Positions 16,458-25,375 of a stretch of DNA of 36,573 nt are shown here, piece after piece. The stretch lies in assembly GCA_903884945.1 (NCBI GenBank), contig CAISGR010000285.1, positions 1-36,573 of the forward strand, given 5' to 3'. Each line of letters begins with the position of its first letter. Positions within the stretch are counted from its first letter, which is position 1. Position numbers and translations under genes: made by a program. The stretch is from an uncultured bacterium (GTDB lineage: Bacteria; Pseudomonadota; Alphaproteobacteria; Sphingomonadales; Sphingomonadaceae). The notes under the pieces were generated by a model. It was given only the letters and a program-made list of their open reading frames with translations, ran no database searches and was not told the origin of the DNA.

Positions 16458-17723
16458 TCAGAGGCTTCCCAGCTCTGGAGCCGGTGCCGTTAGACGCTCA
16501 AGGCGAGCCTCGGCATCGTGATAGGCTGCAAGCGCATCGGTGAACGCCGCCCTTGTTTCGGCCAGCGTTTGCTCCGCCTGGAGGAGGTCCAATTGGCTGA
16601 ACTTGCCTTGCGCATAACCGACCCGAGCAATCCGTGCGGCTTCGGAAGCGGCCGCAAGGCCTGGCCCGCCAGCCGCTCTCGCTGTCGCCGCGGCGTTGGC
16701 GAGTTCTGCTTGGGCGCTCGCGATAGCCTGTTCAGCGTCGATGATAGCTAGGCGCCGGTTGGCGTCGGCCCTTGCCTGCTCAGCCCGCGCCTGGCTTACG
16801 GCCGCCGCTCCGTTGTTGAAGAGCGGGAATGGTATGGCGATCCCGATGACCGCCGCCGTGTCGTTGGTCTGAGATAAGCGTCGTGCCCCGGCACTGACTG
16901 TAATGTCTGGGATACGCTGGGATCTAGCAAGACGAACCTGCGCCTTCGCGGTGTTCAGATCGGCTTGTGCTGCTGCCAACGCGAGGGTTCCGCTAGGATC
17001 GAACGGCAGCGTCGGGCCATAGCCGCCCACCCGATCGAACCACGCCAGATCGAGCGCGCCATCAATGGGTTGGCCGATGAGTCGAGCGAGGTTTCCCCGC
17101 GCAACCTCGGCCTCACGAACCGCTCGCTCCAGGCCGACATCAGCGTTCACGCGCAGGACATCGGCACGCTGCTGATCGATCGGTGCGCCTGCGCCAGCCG
17201 TCACGCGAGTTCGCGCCGCCTTAAATGCGTTGCCGGCGATACCCGCCTGCTGACGCGCAACGTCCACCCGTCGTTCGGCCGCAGCCGCTACAATATAGGC
17301 TTGCGAAATGCGCAGGTTCAGATCGGCAAGTGCTGTTGCCGCATCGATCTGGGCCCGCGCGGTCCGCGAGTCAGCGACGGCAATTCGCGCGGACCGCTTG
17401 CCCCCCAGTTCGATAGGCAATGCGAGGGTCGCCGTCGTCTCGGCGCTTCGAATGCCGCGGTATAGGCCGGACCCGGCGATATTTTCAGTTTGGACTTGGA
17501 CCTGGGGATTCGGACGAAGACCCGCAATCGTGCGGCCAGCCGCCGCGGAACGCAGTCCAGCCGCCGCCGATTCGATCGTGGGTGAGGTGCCCCCGGCAAT
17601 TGTTCGTGCGCGGTCGAGTGAAAAAATGGGCTGATTGGCAGACGGTGGCGATGTCGCCGTCTGCGCCTGCGCGATCGACGCGCAGGACGTGACGGCCATA
17701 AGGGCCGCGATGACACGGTGCAT
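16458..17723 (-). CDS. czcC: Outer-membrane efflux channel, CzcC family
   Basis: A 421-residue TolC-like protein with a Sec signal peptide (MHRVIAALMAVTSCASIAQA) and the two-fold repeated helical pattern of outer-membrane efflux proteins: LDRARTIAGGTSPTIESAAAGLRSAAA... in the first half and LALAAAQADLNTAKAQVRLARSQRIPDITVSAG in the second, with long Ala/Arg-rich coiled coils. It forms the exit duct of the RND pump. It is followed after 122 bases by czcB and preceded after 63 bases by a His-rich secreted protein, the usual czc gene order. Confidence 0.93.
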   Translation of the reverse strand: MHRVIAALMAVTSCASIAQAQTATSPPSANQPIFSLDRARTIAGGTSPTIESAAAGLRSAAAGRTIAGLRPNPQVQVQTENIAGSGLYRGIRSAETTATLALPIELGGKRSARIAVADSRTARAQIDAATALADLNLRISQAYIVAAAAERRVDVARQQAGIAGNAFKAARTRVTAGAGAPIDQQRADVLRVNADVGLERAVREAEVARGNLARLIGQPIDGALDLAWFDRVGGYGPTLPFDPSGTLALAAAQADLNTAKAQVRLARSQRIPDITVSAGARRLSQTNDTAAVIGIAIPFPLFNNGAAAVSQARAEQARADANRRLAIIDAEQAIASAQAELANAAATARAAGGPGLAAASEAARIARVGYAQGKFSQLDLLQAEQTLAETRAAFTDALAAYHDAEARLERLTAPAPELGSL

Positions 17724-17786
17724 AGATGATGGACTCCTGACGAACCTGAAAGCCCGCCGGCGTTGCCGACAGGGACTAGAGATTCA

Positions 17787-18122
17787 TCAGACTATCGGGG
17801 GTCGCAGCGTAGGACCAGACGGCGCTCGCGCCATACGGTCGAAGACCAAGGGACGAGGGACCACGCGTGGTTCAATGCTCTGAGGGACGACCTCTAACTT
17901 GGTAGGAACCCCGATCTGGTGTCCGTGACAACCACCATGATGATGCGGATATCCCTTCTCGGCATCAGCCGGGACCTGATCACGATCGCCGGCAACATGC
18001 TCGAGAGCTACCGCTGAGCGGGCGTCCAGGCATTTCGGGCCCTCCGCCGAATGCGCGACCGATCCTATCCCCAGGGAGAGGAGAACCGCGACATACAGGA
18101 AGAAGGTGGACAATCTTGACAT
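17787..18122 (-). CDS. Small secreted His-rich protein upstream of czcC
   Basis: A 111-residue protein with a signal peptide (LSTFFLYVAVLLSLGIGSVAHSA) and a mature part containing the metal-ligand cluster HHHGGCHGH near residues 61-69, plus two further Cys/Asp-rich spots. Its place directly before czcC matches that of czcI in Cupriavidus, a periplasmic modulator of czc expression, but I see no sequence proof of that identity. The ATG at 18122 lacks a good ribosome-binding site; a TTG a few codons later is an alternative. Periplasmic metal buffering or sensing is inferred from the His cluster and context. Confidence 0.65.
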   Translation of the reverse strand: MSRLSTFFLYVAVLLSLGIGSVAHSAEGPKCLDARSAVALEHVAGDRDQVPADAEKGYPHHHGGCHGHQIGVPTKLEVVPQSIEPRVVPRPLVFDRMARAPSGPTLRPPIV

Positions 18123-18243
18123 TCAAGAAGGGCGCCTAGCAGATAATTGTACCGATGTAACCGCGAAATGAGTTTCGTGCGCAATGCGCGATAAGATATT
18201 CATGTTGCTATGATGTGAATGCCCCGGTGGAGGCGATCGAGAA

Positions 18244-18264
18244 AAGTTGTACGACATGCAACTT
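18244..18264. promoter_or_regulatory. Candidate operator in the divergent czc promoter region
   Basis: A 21-base imperfect palindrome with arms AAGTTG / CAACTT (8 of 10 positions pair) lies in the 221-base gap between the divergent genes starting at 18122 (minus) and 18344 (plus). Size and symmetry suit a dimeric repressor or a response regulator. No regulator gene for czc is present in the window, so the binding protein is unknown. Confidence 0.35.
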
Positions 18265-18343
18265 GGCACGCCTATCGGCGTTTTCCGAACGGCCTTGATA
18301 CTCCGATAGCTGCTCAAAGGTTCCAGATAAGGAGATTGCTCGG

Positions 18344-18643
18344 ATGCGACATGAAATCGGCTCTGCAGCGCCCTTTCCCCAGAACGCGCCTGTCAAAAAA
18401 GAGAGGCTTTCGTTGCCGATCATCGTCGTCGCAGCGGGCACCCTAATTTTCGCCGGCTTGTTAGCGGGCTTACCCACCCACGCGCTCACCGCCGCCAGCA
18501 CCTTGCTGTCCGTATTCGTACTTGGGTACACTCTCGTCGCTTTCCTGCGCGCCCGGCAGCGGACGAAAGCGACCTTAGCCCTCGTCGCGAAAATCGAAGC
18601 AAATCTTGTTCGTGAGAGAAGGCCGCCGGGACCGAGACTGTAA
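18344..18643 (+). CDS. Small two-helix membrane protein
   Basis: A 99-residue protein I cannot assign. Two hydrophobic segments are visible: LPIIVVAAGTLIFAGLLAGL (about 24-43) and LTAASTLLSVFVLGYTLVAF (about 48-67), followed by a basic C-terminal tail (RARQRTKATLALVAKIEAN). An AAGGAG lies about 10 bases before ATG 18344. It is divergent from the czc operon and shares its control region, so it may be co-regulated by metal. The opposite frames are shorter and lack a start site. Reality as a gene is likely but not certain. Confidence 0.6.
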   Translation: MRHEIGSAAPFPQNAPVKKERLSLPIIVVAAGTLIFAGLLAGLPTHALTAASTLLSVFVLGYTLVAFLRARQRTKATLALVAKIEANLVRERRPPGPRL

Positions 18644-18780
18644 GAGTGTGCGTGGAGAAGGTGACGTGCAGGCAAGCCGTCTGCAGTGACGGAAACCATA
18701 GCGGTGGTCGCAGACCACCTTACTGTCATGTTCGCATTACCCTATCCGAGGCAACGGCTCTTGCCTGCCTCGCCCACGCG

Positions 18781-19523
18781 TTACTTTTGACACGCGAAAA
18801 TAGCGGTAACGACGGCCAAGGTTTCCTCTGGATCCCGCACTCGTACCGTGTCCAGGCCAAGCGTCTTCGCAGGATAATCATTTCCCCCAGGGAATATCGC
18901 GTCCCCGATGAACATCATCGCATCAAGGGCAAGTCCGCTAGACACGCTCAGTTTTTTAAGACCATAGGCTTTATCGACGCCCTGGGTGACGTCGATGGAC
19001 GTAGCGCCCCCCCCATGTTGATAGATAGACCGGGTAAGCGCCCCGCAAGATCGGATCGTATGATCTTGCGTTTGGCAAAATCAGGATCCCATTTTTCTTT
19101 CGCATCCAGCGGTGCCTCCTGTCCGAGCGCGGAAAAAGTGATCTGGCTGCCGCGATCTTCTATCCGCTCGCCCCATATCTCCGTCGGGGTAAAACCGGTT
19201 GCTGCAAGAGCTGCATCGAACGCTTCAAGAATGGCGCGCCGCTGCTTATCATCAAAGAGTTCGGCATAGATGCGCCGCCAGCCACCATCATATCGATATA
19301 ATTTTGTTCCGGTGGTAGGCATGAGCCAGAGTTTCGAGGCGTCAGCTCTCGCCGGGAGCCGTTGCGCGACCTGCTTTTCAAACTGCGGCCAATCTCCCCC
19401 AGAGATGACCGCAACTTGCGCAACGTTGAGCAGGTCGGCGAGGGCCTCGCCCATGCTGTCCCTTATCGGCCTCTTACTCTCCGCCAAGGTTCCATCAAGG
19501 TCGAACACTATGAGTTGTTTCAC
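18781..19523 (-). pseudogene. HAD-IIB phosphatase, second copy, frameshifted in a C8 run
   Basis: The first 170 or so residues match the phosphatase at 2848-3597 (DLDGTLAESKRP, ISGGDWPQF, LMPTTGTKLYR, GERIEDRGSQITFS). At a run of eight C on the plus strand (19007-19014) the frame slips: the open frame ends early at 18948 with an unrelated tail. Removing one base restores GGATSIDVTQGVDKAYGL, then MFIGDAIFPGGNDYPAKTLG (motif IV) and a TAA at 18781-18783. So one extra base separates catalytic motifs I-II from IV. It is divergent from the NRAMP-like gene, 128 bases away. A homopolymer sequencing error or slipped-strand variation is possible; otherwise the product is inactive. Confidence 0.8.
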
Positions 19524-19651
19524 ACAAGGTCCTCAAGCTCTAGGAGATCGGGTTGTCATGCGCAACGACGCCGAGCTTTTCGTCTCCCGAGCGCTAAGTT
19601 CAAGCAGCTTCTTTTAGTGACCTTTTGCGATTTCCAAAAGACAGGATTTTT

Positions 19652-20917
19652 ATGAAACTTGGCGCCCGCTTGCGGTCGATCGCACTCTTCAAGCAACTCG
19701 GTCCTGGCCTCGTCACGGGCGCAGCGGACGACGACCCTAGCGGGATCGCGACTTACTCCCAAGCCGGTGCGCAGTTTGGCTTTGGGCTGCTTTGGACCAT
19801 GGTGCTGGCCTACCCGCTCATGTGTTCCGTTCAACTTGTTAGCGCACATATCGGCCGGGTGACCGGCTGCGGGCTCGCCAAAAATATGGGCGACATATTA
19901 CCAAGGTGGTTGGTGACGGGTTTGGTCTCACTCCTGTTTATCGCCAACACCATCAATATCGGTGCCGACATTGCAGCAATGGGTGCCGCAGCCGAAATGG
20001 TTGTGGGTTGGGGCTCGCATATTTTTACGATCCTGTTCGCTCTCGTGTCCCTCACTCTGCAACTCTTTGTCCCCTACCGCCGATATTCCAGTCTGTTGAA
20101 ATGGCTCACGCTGGTCCTCTTGGCCTATGTAGCAGTATTATTCATGGTAAAGCTTGACTGGAGTCTCATAGGCCTTGGCTTGATCATGCCCTCCGTTAGC
20201 AGCAAGGAAGCCGTCGTCACGATTGTCGCGATCTTCGGCACGACGATCAGCCCATATCTCTTTTTCTGGCAAAGCGCGCAGGAAGTGGAAGAGGTCACCC
20301 AAGATGATGATGCTGAGCCGCTCGTCGAAGCACCCTGGCAGGCCAGGCGGGAGTTTCGCCGCATGCGGCTCGACACTTTCTCTGGCATGGCAATTTCCAA
20401 TTTGGTGGCCTTGGCGATCATGATCGCGACTGCGGCGACCCTTCACGCGTCAGGTCAAACATCAATCGGAACCGCAGCCGACGCGGCGAAAGCGCTTGAG
20501 CCTGTTGCTGGTAGATTTGCCTTCCTGCTGTTCGCGCTCGGCATCATCGGCACCGGCTTGCTCGCGGTGCCGGTCCTGGCAGGTTCGGCAGCATATGCCA
20601 TAGGTGAAAGCCGCGGATGGAAGTGCGGCCTCGAACATAAACCTTGGGAAGCCGTCGGATTTTATGTCGTCATAGGGCTAGCCACGCTACTGGGAATTGG
20701 CATCGACTGGTCAGAGCTGGATCCCCTGAAGGCACTCTTTTGGAGTGCTGTTATCAACGGGGTTACGGCGGTACCGATAATGGTCGCTATGATGATCGTC
20801 GTATCAAAGCACTCGGCCATGGGTAAGTTTACCGCCCGCCCACAATTGCTGGTCTTGGGGTGGCTTGCGACATGCGTGATGGCAGCCGCCGCAATTGCCA
20901 TGCTCGTCGTGCGATGA
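19652..20917 (+). CDS. NRAMP-like divalent metal transporter
   Basis: A 421-residue polytopic membrane protein with the NRAMP order of helices. The start ATG 19652 (MKLGARLRSIALF) follows AGGA closely; an upstream TTG is less likely. Helix 1 reads GPGLVTGAADDDPSGIATYSQAG, where classical NRAMPs have DPGN. Helix 6 reads TTISPYLFFWQSAQEVEE instead of the classical MPHN, so the metal-ligating Met is absent. This places it in a divergent branch that includes magnesium- or aluminium-type NRAMP relatives; manganese/iron specificity should not be assumed. It is divergent from the frameshifted HAD gene, and base composition around it looks somewhat less GC-rich than the czc block (by eye). Confidence 0.85.
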   Translation: MKLGARLRSIALFKQLGPGLVTGAADDDPSGIATYSQAGAQFGFGLLWTMVLAYPLMCSVQLVSAHIGRVTGCGLAKNMGDILPRWLVTGLVSLLFIANTINIGADIAAMGAAAEMVVGWGSHIFTILFALVSLTLQLFVPYRRYSSLLKWLTLVLLAYVAVLFMVKLDWSLIGLGLIMPSVSSKEAVVTIVAIFGTTISPYLFFWQSAQEVEEVTQDDDAEPLVEAPWQARREFRRMRLDTFSGMAISNLVALAIMIATAATLHASGQTSIGTAADAAKALEPVAGRFAFLLFALGIIGTGLLAVPVLAGSAAYAIGESRGWKCGLEHKPWEAVGFYVVIGLATLLGIGIDWSELDPLKALFWSAVINGVTAVPIMVAMMIVVSKHSAMGKFTARPQLLVLGWLATCVMAAAAIAMLVVR

Positions 20918-21287
20918 TTGTCAACGCTGGAAACGATGCCCACCATGAAACTGTTAATTCGTTCAGCCGGCTACTACGCCGTATCCCAAGATCCTGCTTC
21001 TGTTCCAGCGGGCTCTTAAAGAAGAGGGGAGCGACACCGGCCTGGCGAGCAGCATTAAACATGAAAGCGTCGTGTCTTCGATACACGGTCATTTGAGAAG
21101 TTGTGACGCCTCATCCGTCATCGGGTCATTTTTGCCTGTAATTAGTTTAGTGTTGTAAAATCGTCCAAGCATTAAACGGTTCCCGCCCCTGCGTAACTAG
21201 CCCTGACCCGCGGCCCCGCCGCCGTTCTCGACTGGATGAAGGCGTCGGCGAGAGATCTAGAGCCATACCCCCCACGGCTTGCTCCGG
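20918..21287. other. 370-base spacer without a recognisable gene
   Basis: Between the ends of the convergent NRAMP-like and phospholipase D genes I see no conserved coding frame, RNA gene or clear terminator. A minus-strand frame (starting at 21092) overlaps the end of the NRAMP-like gene and has no ribosome-binding site; I leave it out. Base composition is lower in GC around 21110-21180. Confidence 0.5.
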
Positions 21288-22790
21288 CTATCGTCGGCCA
21301 CCCCTCTCTCCGGCTGATTCACGCTTCCGGTGGTGGTGGTGCCTCAAGCGGGACAACAAGCTCTCACGCTGGGAAAAGGTTTCGAACATTTCGTCGGGTC
21401 CTTCTGGATCGAGCAGCTTGGTATCGGCCAGCCACTGCTCAGTAGGCGCCAGGGCGGGCAGCTCATACTCGCGCAGCGACCTTGCCGACGTCTTCAACGC
21501 AGAAATCGTGGCGATGAGCGATCCGGTTTCGGCAAGTTTCGCCTGCACGATCGCGCAATCGCTGTGGAGATGTTCTGCAAGGAGGGAATTTCGGATGCCG
21601 GCGATTGCCATGCGCTCGGTCTCCGGATGGTCGCTATTCGTGGCGTCGATCGTCACATCGCACTCAGAGTCGAGACGGAGCGAGCGGTTGTTGAAATTCG
21701 ACGATCCCACGCGCAACAGCTCATCATCAATCACCGTCACCTTCGCATGGACGTAGATTGGCTCGCCCGCCGCTGTGACGGGATGATACATCCGGAACCG
21801 GCCATAGGTGTCGCAGTCGCGCAGCGCCGCGATCAGACGCGCTCGGGCTGAGTCCATGGCGATCGGCTCAAGCCACCCGTTGGCGGTGGCAGGATTGATG
21901 ATGACGATCTCGGGGCCATCGGGCTCGTGCAACCGCTGCGCGATTGCTTCCGCAATGAGACGCGAGGCGAAATACTGACTTTCCGCATAAATCCACCGCC
22001 GCGCTTGCTTGATCAATGCAACATAGAGCGCCTCGATCTCATAGATTGGTTCGCGATCGGCCATTTTTGGCAACGTCCGCGATATACCCACAGGCACGTT
22101 TGTGAAATCGGCAGACAGACCGTCCGGCCAGCAATCGGCGCCGCCGCGCACAGGTTCAAGCGCACGACCACCGGCAGCCTGCCACCGCGCCCGGCACATG
22201 TCCCCCAGCGCGATCGCCACGGGCCCTTCAAGCGCCGTCGTCGCATCATGCCAGGGACCGTAGGGCCGGCCGCTCGGTTCGACGCGTCGAGGCTCGTCGT
22301 CGACGTGTTCGCGCGTATCCCAGCGGTCTTCCGTCATGTCGATGCCGCCGCAAAACGCCACAGCGTCGTCGATCACCACCACTTTTTGATGATGCGACCC
22401 GGCGAAGGGATGATGTCCATCAAGCTTGAGGTGGATTTGCGGGTCGCGGATCCAGCGAAGGATTGTGAGCAGAGTGCGACCGTGAAAGAGTGTCTTGAGA
22501 GCGCCAGTATCCCAGCGCAAGATATGAACGTGAAGGCCAGGCTTCTGCTTCACCAGCCAGCTTATGAACGCCCCCACGGTCGGCGGACCGCCATCTTGCC
22601 CGCCGTGTGCGAAATTGATGCGCGCGTCAAAATCCCAGCCGACCAGCAGGATGCGCCTTTCGGCTTTCAGCATCGCCGAACGTAGGGCTGTGAAATAACC
22701 GTCCGCATCCACGATTACGGTGGCGCGTGTCGCCCGCTCCACCCGCCAATAGAAATCCGCGGCCGCAGGAACTTCATCATGAACTTTCAT
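21288..22790 (-). CDS. Phospholipase D / cardiolipin synthase family protein
   Basis: A 500-residue protein of the PLD superfamily with two HKD motifs: HHQKVVVIDD (His134, Lys136, Asp141) followed by GGID, and HAKVTVIDDELLRVGSSNFNNRS near residue 350. No signal peptide or membrane helix is obvious. Family members transfer phosphatidyl groups (cardiolipin synthesis) or hydrolyse phospholipids. The C-terminus is His/Arg-rich (RLRHHHHRKRESAGERGGRR). A DedA gene lies upstream in the same orientation (end at 22852, 61 bases away); PLD-DedA neighbours are common and suggest a membrane-lipid function. I cannot separate synthase from lipase by sequence alone. Confidence 0.88.
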   Translation of the reverse strand: MKVHDEVPAAADFYWRVERATRATVIVDADGYFTALRSAMLKAERRILLVGWDFDARINFAHGGQDGGPPTVGAFISWLVKQKPGLHVHILRWDTGALKTLFHGRTLLTILRWIRDPQIHLKLDGHHPFAGSHHQKVVVIDDAVAFCGGIDMTEDRWDTREHVDDEPRRVEPSGRPYGPWHDATTALEGPVAIALGDMCRARWQAAGGRALEPVRGGADCWPDGLSADFTNVPVGISRTLPKMADREPIYEIEALYVALIKQARRWIYAESQYFASRLIAEAIAQRLHEPDGPEIVIINPATANGWLEPIAMDSARARLIAALRDCDTYGRFRMYHPVTAAGEPIYVHAKVTVIDDELLRVGSSNFNNRSLRLDSECDVTIDATNSDHPETERMAIAGIRNSLLAEHLHSDCAIVQAKLAETGSLIATISALKTSARSLREYELPALAPTEQWLADTKLLDPEGPDEMFETFSQRESLLSRLRHHHHRKRESAGERGGRR

Positions 22791-22851
22791 TTTACGCCGC
22801 CATGCTCATTGGCTCGCGCAAGCGCAAGCGCCACTCTGTTAAGCTCGCGCG

Positions 22852-23451
22852 TCATGGCTTGCGGTGCCAGCGCGCGACCCGCCAGCCGTAGCCAATTGCC
22901 AGCAGCACGATGATAGCGGTGGAGACCGGCCCGACATAACGCTCCACCTGGGTATATTGTTGTCCCAGCGCATATCCGGCAACCGTCAGCGCCGTCGTCC
23001 AGGCGACTGTTCCAACTGCAGACCAGGCCGCAAAACGAGGCAGCGGCATCTTAAGCATTCCTGCCGGAACCGACACGACTGATCTGACCGTCGGAATGAG
23101 CCGCCCGAGGCACACAAAAGCGGCGCCGTTTCGGTCGAACCAGTCCCTCGAGCGCTCGACCTCCGACCAATCGAGTGCCAGCCATCGCCCATGGCGCTCG
23201 AGCAGCCGACGAAACCGGCGAGCGCCTAGCGATCGCGCAGCGAAATACCAGCAAAGGTTCCCCGCCATCGCGCCCACGGAACCCGCAGCGACTGCGCTCG
23301 CCAGCGACAGCGATCCGCGCGCCGCGCGGAGCCCAGCAAGCGGCATGATCACCTCGGATGGGAGGGGCGGAAAAATCGTCTCGGCAAACATCAGGATGGC
23401 AATGCCGACATAACCGAGTTGGTCGATCAGTTGTTGAATCCATTCCCCCAC
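22852..23451 (-). CDS. DedA family (VTT domain) membrane protein
   Basis: A 199-residue protein with the DedA pattern: YVGIAILMFAETIFPPLPSEVIMPLAG near the N-terminus, an amphipathic re-entrant region, the motif GRLIPTVRSVVSVPAGMLKMP near 115-135, and a final helix AIIVLLAIGYGWRVARW. DedA proteins act in lipid-carrier or phospholipid translocation and envelope homeostasis. The start is GTG 23451 with GGAG six bases upstream. It precedes the phospholipase D gene in the same orientation, so both may be one transcript. Confidence 0.9.
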   Translation of the reverse strand: MGEWIQQLIDQLGYVGIAILMFAETIFPPLPSEVIMPLAGLRAARGSLSLASAVAAGSVGAMAGNLCWYFAARSLGARRFRRLLERHGRWLALDWSEVERSRDWFDRNGAAFVCLGRLIPTVRSVVSVPAGMLKMPLPRFAAWSAVGTVAWTTALTVAGYALGQQYTQVERYVGPVSTAIIVLLAIGYGWRVARWHRKP

Positions 23452-23612
23452 ATCGGCTCCATCTGGCGCTTAACGTATCTCCGCGACGGCGGGTAGGAAC
23501 CATGTGCCGCTACTGGCGGCAAAAAACTACCCTTGCTCTAATTGCGCAGCGCCGGCGCATTTCGACGCTGTGGGCTGCATGACCATAGTCTTCAGCGCGT
23601 GAAGCGGCGAAA

Positions 23613-23644
23613 TGGCCAGCTCTGCCGTTTCGGCGAGCTGGCCA
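23613..23644. repeat. Strong hairpin in the spacer before the IS element
   Basis: TGGCCAGCTC (23613-23622) pairs perfectly with GAGCTGGCCA (23635-23644); inside, GCCG-TTT-CGGC adds four more base pairs after a one-base bulge. No T-run follows, so it is not a typical terminator. The whole spacer between the DedA start (23451) and the IS left end (23762) holds no recognisable gene. It could be a REP-like element or a remnant of another mobile element. Confidence 0.45.
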
Positions 23645-23761
23645 CGCCCCCCGCAGCGCCGAGGTGCACCGCTCTTGGTTGCGCGGTAAGGATGCCTATT
23701 CGTCCGTGGACAACTTGACCCACGAATCGAGAGCCCGGCCCGACACTTTCAGACAACAAGC

Positions 23762-23778
23762 CTAGCCCGGAAAATTCA
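23762..23778. repeat. IS1380-family left inverted repeat
   Basis: The sequence CTAGCCCGGAAAATTCA matches the complement of 25359-25375 in 16 of 17 positions. Confidence 0.85.
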
Positions 23779-23871
23779 CGCGAGTTGGCGGATGTAGCGT
23801 AACATTCTGATTTAACGTATGATTTAGATGCCTAGTCAGATCAACGTCATTTCAGGAAAGCCACACCCGCC

Positions 23872-25212
23872 ATGGATGGTTCTACTCTGCCACTGCCCGG
23901 TTTGTCACCCGTTTCTGGCAAGCGGATAGACGCCAGATTCGATGGCGGTCTGCTCTCCTCGGACGGCGGTATTTTGCTATTGCGCGAGGTTGATCAGCGC
24001 CTTGGGGTGGCCGATCGCATAGCTGCCTGCATCAACGATCCCCGTGCGCCGGATCATATCACGCACTCCCTTGTCGACATTATCCGGTTCCGACTGATGA
24101 TGATCGCAGCGGGCTATGAAGATGGCAATGACGCCTCCAGCCTGCGCATCGACCCGGTCTTCAAGATGGCGCTCGACCTCACTCCATCTGACCGTGCACT
24201 TTGCTCGCAGCCGACAATCTCACGCCTGGAAAACCTGCCCGACACGCGTGCGCTCCTGCGCATGGGCCGGGCGATGGTTGATCTGTACTGCGAGAGTTTC
24301 CGCACCGTGCCCAGGCGCATTGTCCTCGACATTGATGACACCTTCGATGCCGTGCACGGCGGCCAGCAGTTGCGATTGTTCAATGCCCATCACGACGAAT
24401 ATGGATTCCAGCCCATCGTCGTGTTCGATGGTGAGGGTCGGTTCATCACCGCCGTCCTGCGCCCGGCCAAACGGCCCGGCGGCAAGGAGATCAGGGCTTT
24501 CCTGCGTCGCTTGATGCGGGCGATCCGCGCCAATTGGCCAAAGACGCAAATCCTACTGCGCGGCGACAGTCACTATTGCTGCCCCGAAGTCATCGACTGG
24601 TGCCGAGCCGGCGGGCACGAATTTATCCTGGGTGTCGCGCCGACGTCGACATTGCGCCGTCACATCGCCGATCTCGAGGCCAGCACCAAAGCGCGCTTCG
24701 ACGCGGCACCTGAAGCTGGCAAGGCGCGTCGCTTCAAGTCCTTTCACGACGGCGCCAAAAGCTGGAGCCGCGTCGAGCGGATTATCGCGCGCGTCGAGGT
24801 CGGCGATCAGGGCGCGGACACCCGCTTCGTCGTCACAAATCTCAAGAAGGGCTCGCCTCGCCTGCTCTACGAGCAGGTCTATTGCCGGCGAGGCCAGGCG
24901 GAAAATCACATCAAGTCCTGGAAAACCCACCTCGCCGCCGATCGCACATCCTGCACCAGGGCCACGGCCAACCAGTTGCGCCTGTTTCTCCATGCCGGTG
25001 CCTACTGGCTGATGTGGGGGCTGCGTAGCGCCATGCCCAAGCGTTCAACCTGGCGCACCATCCAGTTCGATACTTTACGCCTGCGCCTCATCAAGGTCGC
25101 TGCCCGCGTCACCGAGTTGAAGACCATGATCCGTATCCAATGGCCCACCGCCTGTCCCGACCAGAAAATCTTCCGCCTCGCCCTCGATCGGGTCCCTCGC
25201 CTCATCACCTGA
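23872..25212 (+). CDS. IS1380-family transposase
   Basis: A 446-residue DDE transposase. The N-terminal region (RIDARFDGGLLSSDGGILLL) is typical of IS1380 members. Catalytic candidates are the Asp of VLDIDDTFDAVHG (about 145-155), the Asp of LLRGDSHYCCPEVIDW (about 227), and the Glu of RRGQAENHIKSWK (about 345). The frame is intact with no internal stop, so the element could still be active. The ATG at 23872 follows AGGAAAG at a suitable distance. It shows the same high-GC codon use as its surroundings. Confidence 0.93.
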   Translation: MDGSTLPLPGLSPVSGKRIDARFDGGLLSSDGGILLLREVDQRLGVADRIAACINDPRAPDHITHSLVDIIRFRLMMIAAGYEDGNDASSLRIDPVFKMALDLTPSDRALCSQPTISRLENLPDTRALLRMGRAMVDLYCESFRTVPRRIVLDIDDTFDAVHGGQQLRLFNAHHDEYGFQPIVVFDGEGRFITAVLRPAKRPGGKEIRAFLRRLMRAIRANWPKTQILLRGDSHYCCPEVIDWCRAGGHEFILGVAPTSTLRRHIADLEASTKARFDAAPEAGKARRFKSFHDGAKSWSRVERIIARVEVGDQGADTRFVVTNLKKGSPRLLYEQVYCRRGQAENHIKSWKTHLAADRTSCTRATANQLRLFLHAGAYWLMWGLRSAMPKRSTWRTIQFDTLRLRLIKVAARVTELKTMIRIQWPTACPDQKIFRLALDRVPRLIT

Positions 25213-25358
25213 ACCACGGGGCAGCGCCCCCTCAAATCAAACCCCGCCCTTCAACCCGCAAACCTTGGTCGACCAGAAATCCGGACCATCCCGGCAATGA
25301 AGCTACGCGTCGGCCAGCCGCCCAAAATCCAAATCGTGGCCTGCGCCCACCGAGCAGA

Positions 25359-25375
25359 TGAATTTTACGGGCTAG
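25359..25375. repeat. IS1380-family right inverted repeat
   Basis: TGAATTTTACGGGCTAG is the complement of the left end with one mismatch. Its CTA at 25372-25374 forms the TAG stop codon of the neighbouring minus-strand gene. Confidence 0.85.

Larger units (their letters stand above)
23762..25375 (+). mobile_element. IS1380-family insertion sequence
   Basis: A complete element of 1614 bases with one transposase gene (23872-25212) bounded by inverted ends: CTAGCCCGGAAAATTCA at 23762-23778 and its complement with one mismatch at 25359-25375. Length and layout fit the IS1380 family. The bases next to the ends (AAGC on the left, TAGC on the right) are not an identical 4-base target duplication, which suggests that one flank was rearranged after insertion. 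The right end cuts into the RcnB-like gene at 25372. Confidence 0.85.

Noticed and set aside
20829..21092. Minus-strand frame of 87 codons behind the NRAMP-like gene
   Set aside because: It overlaps the NRAMP 3' end, has no ribosome-binding site and no recognisable motif.
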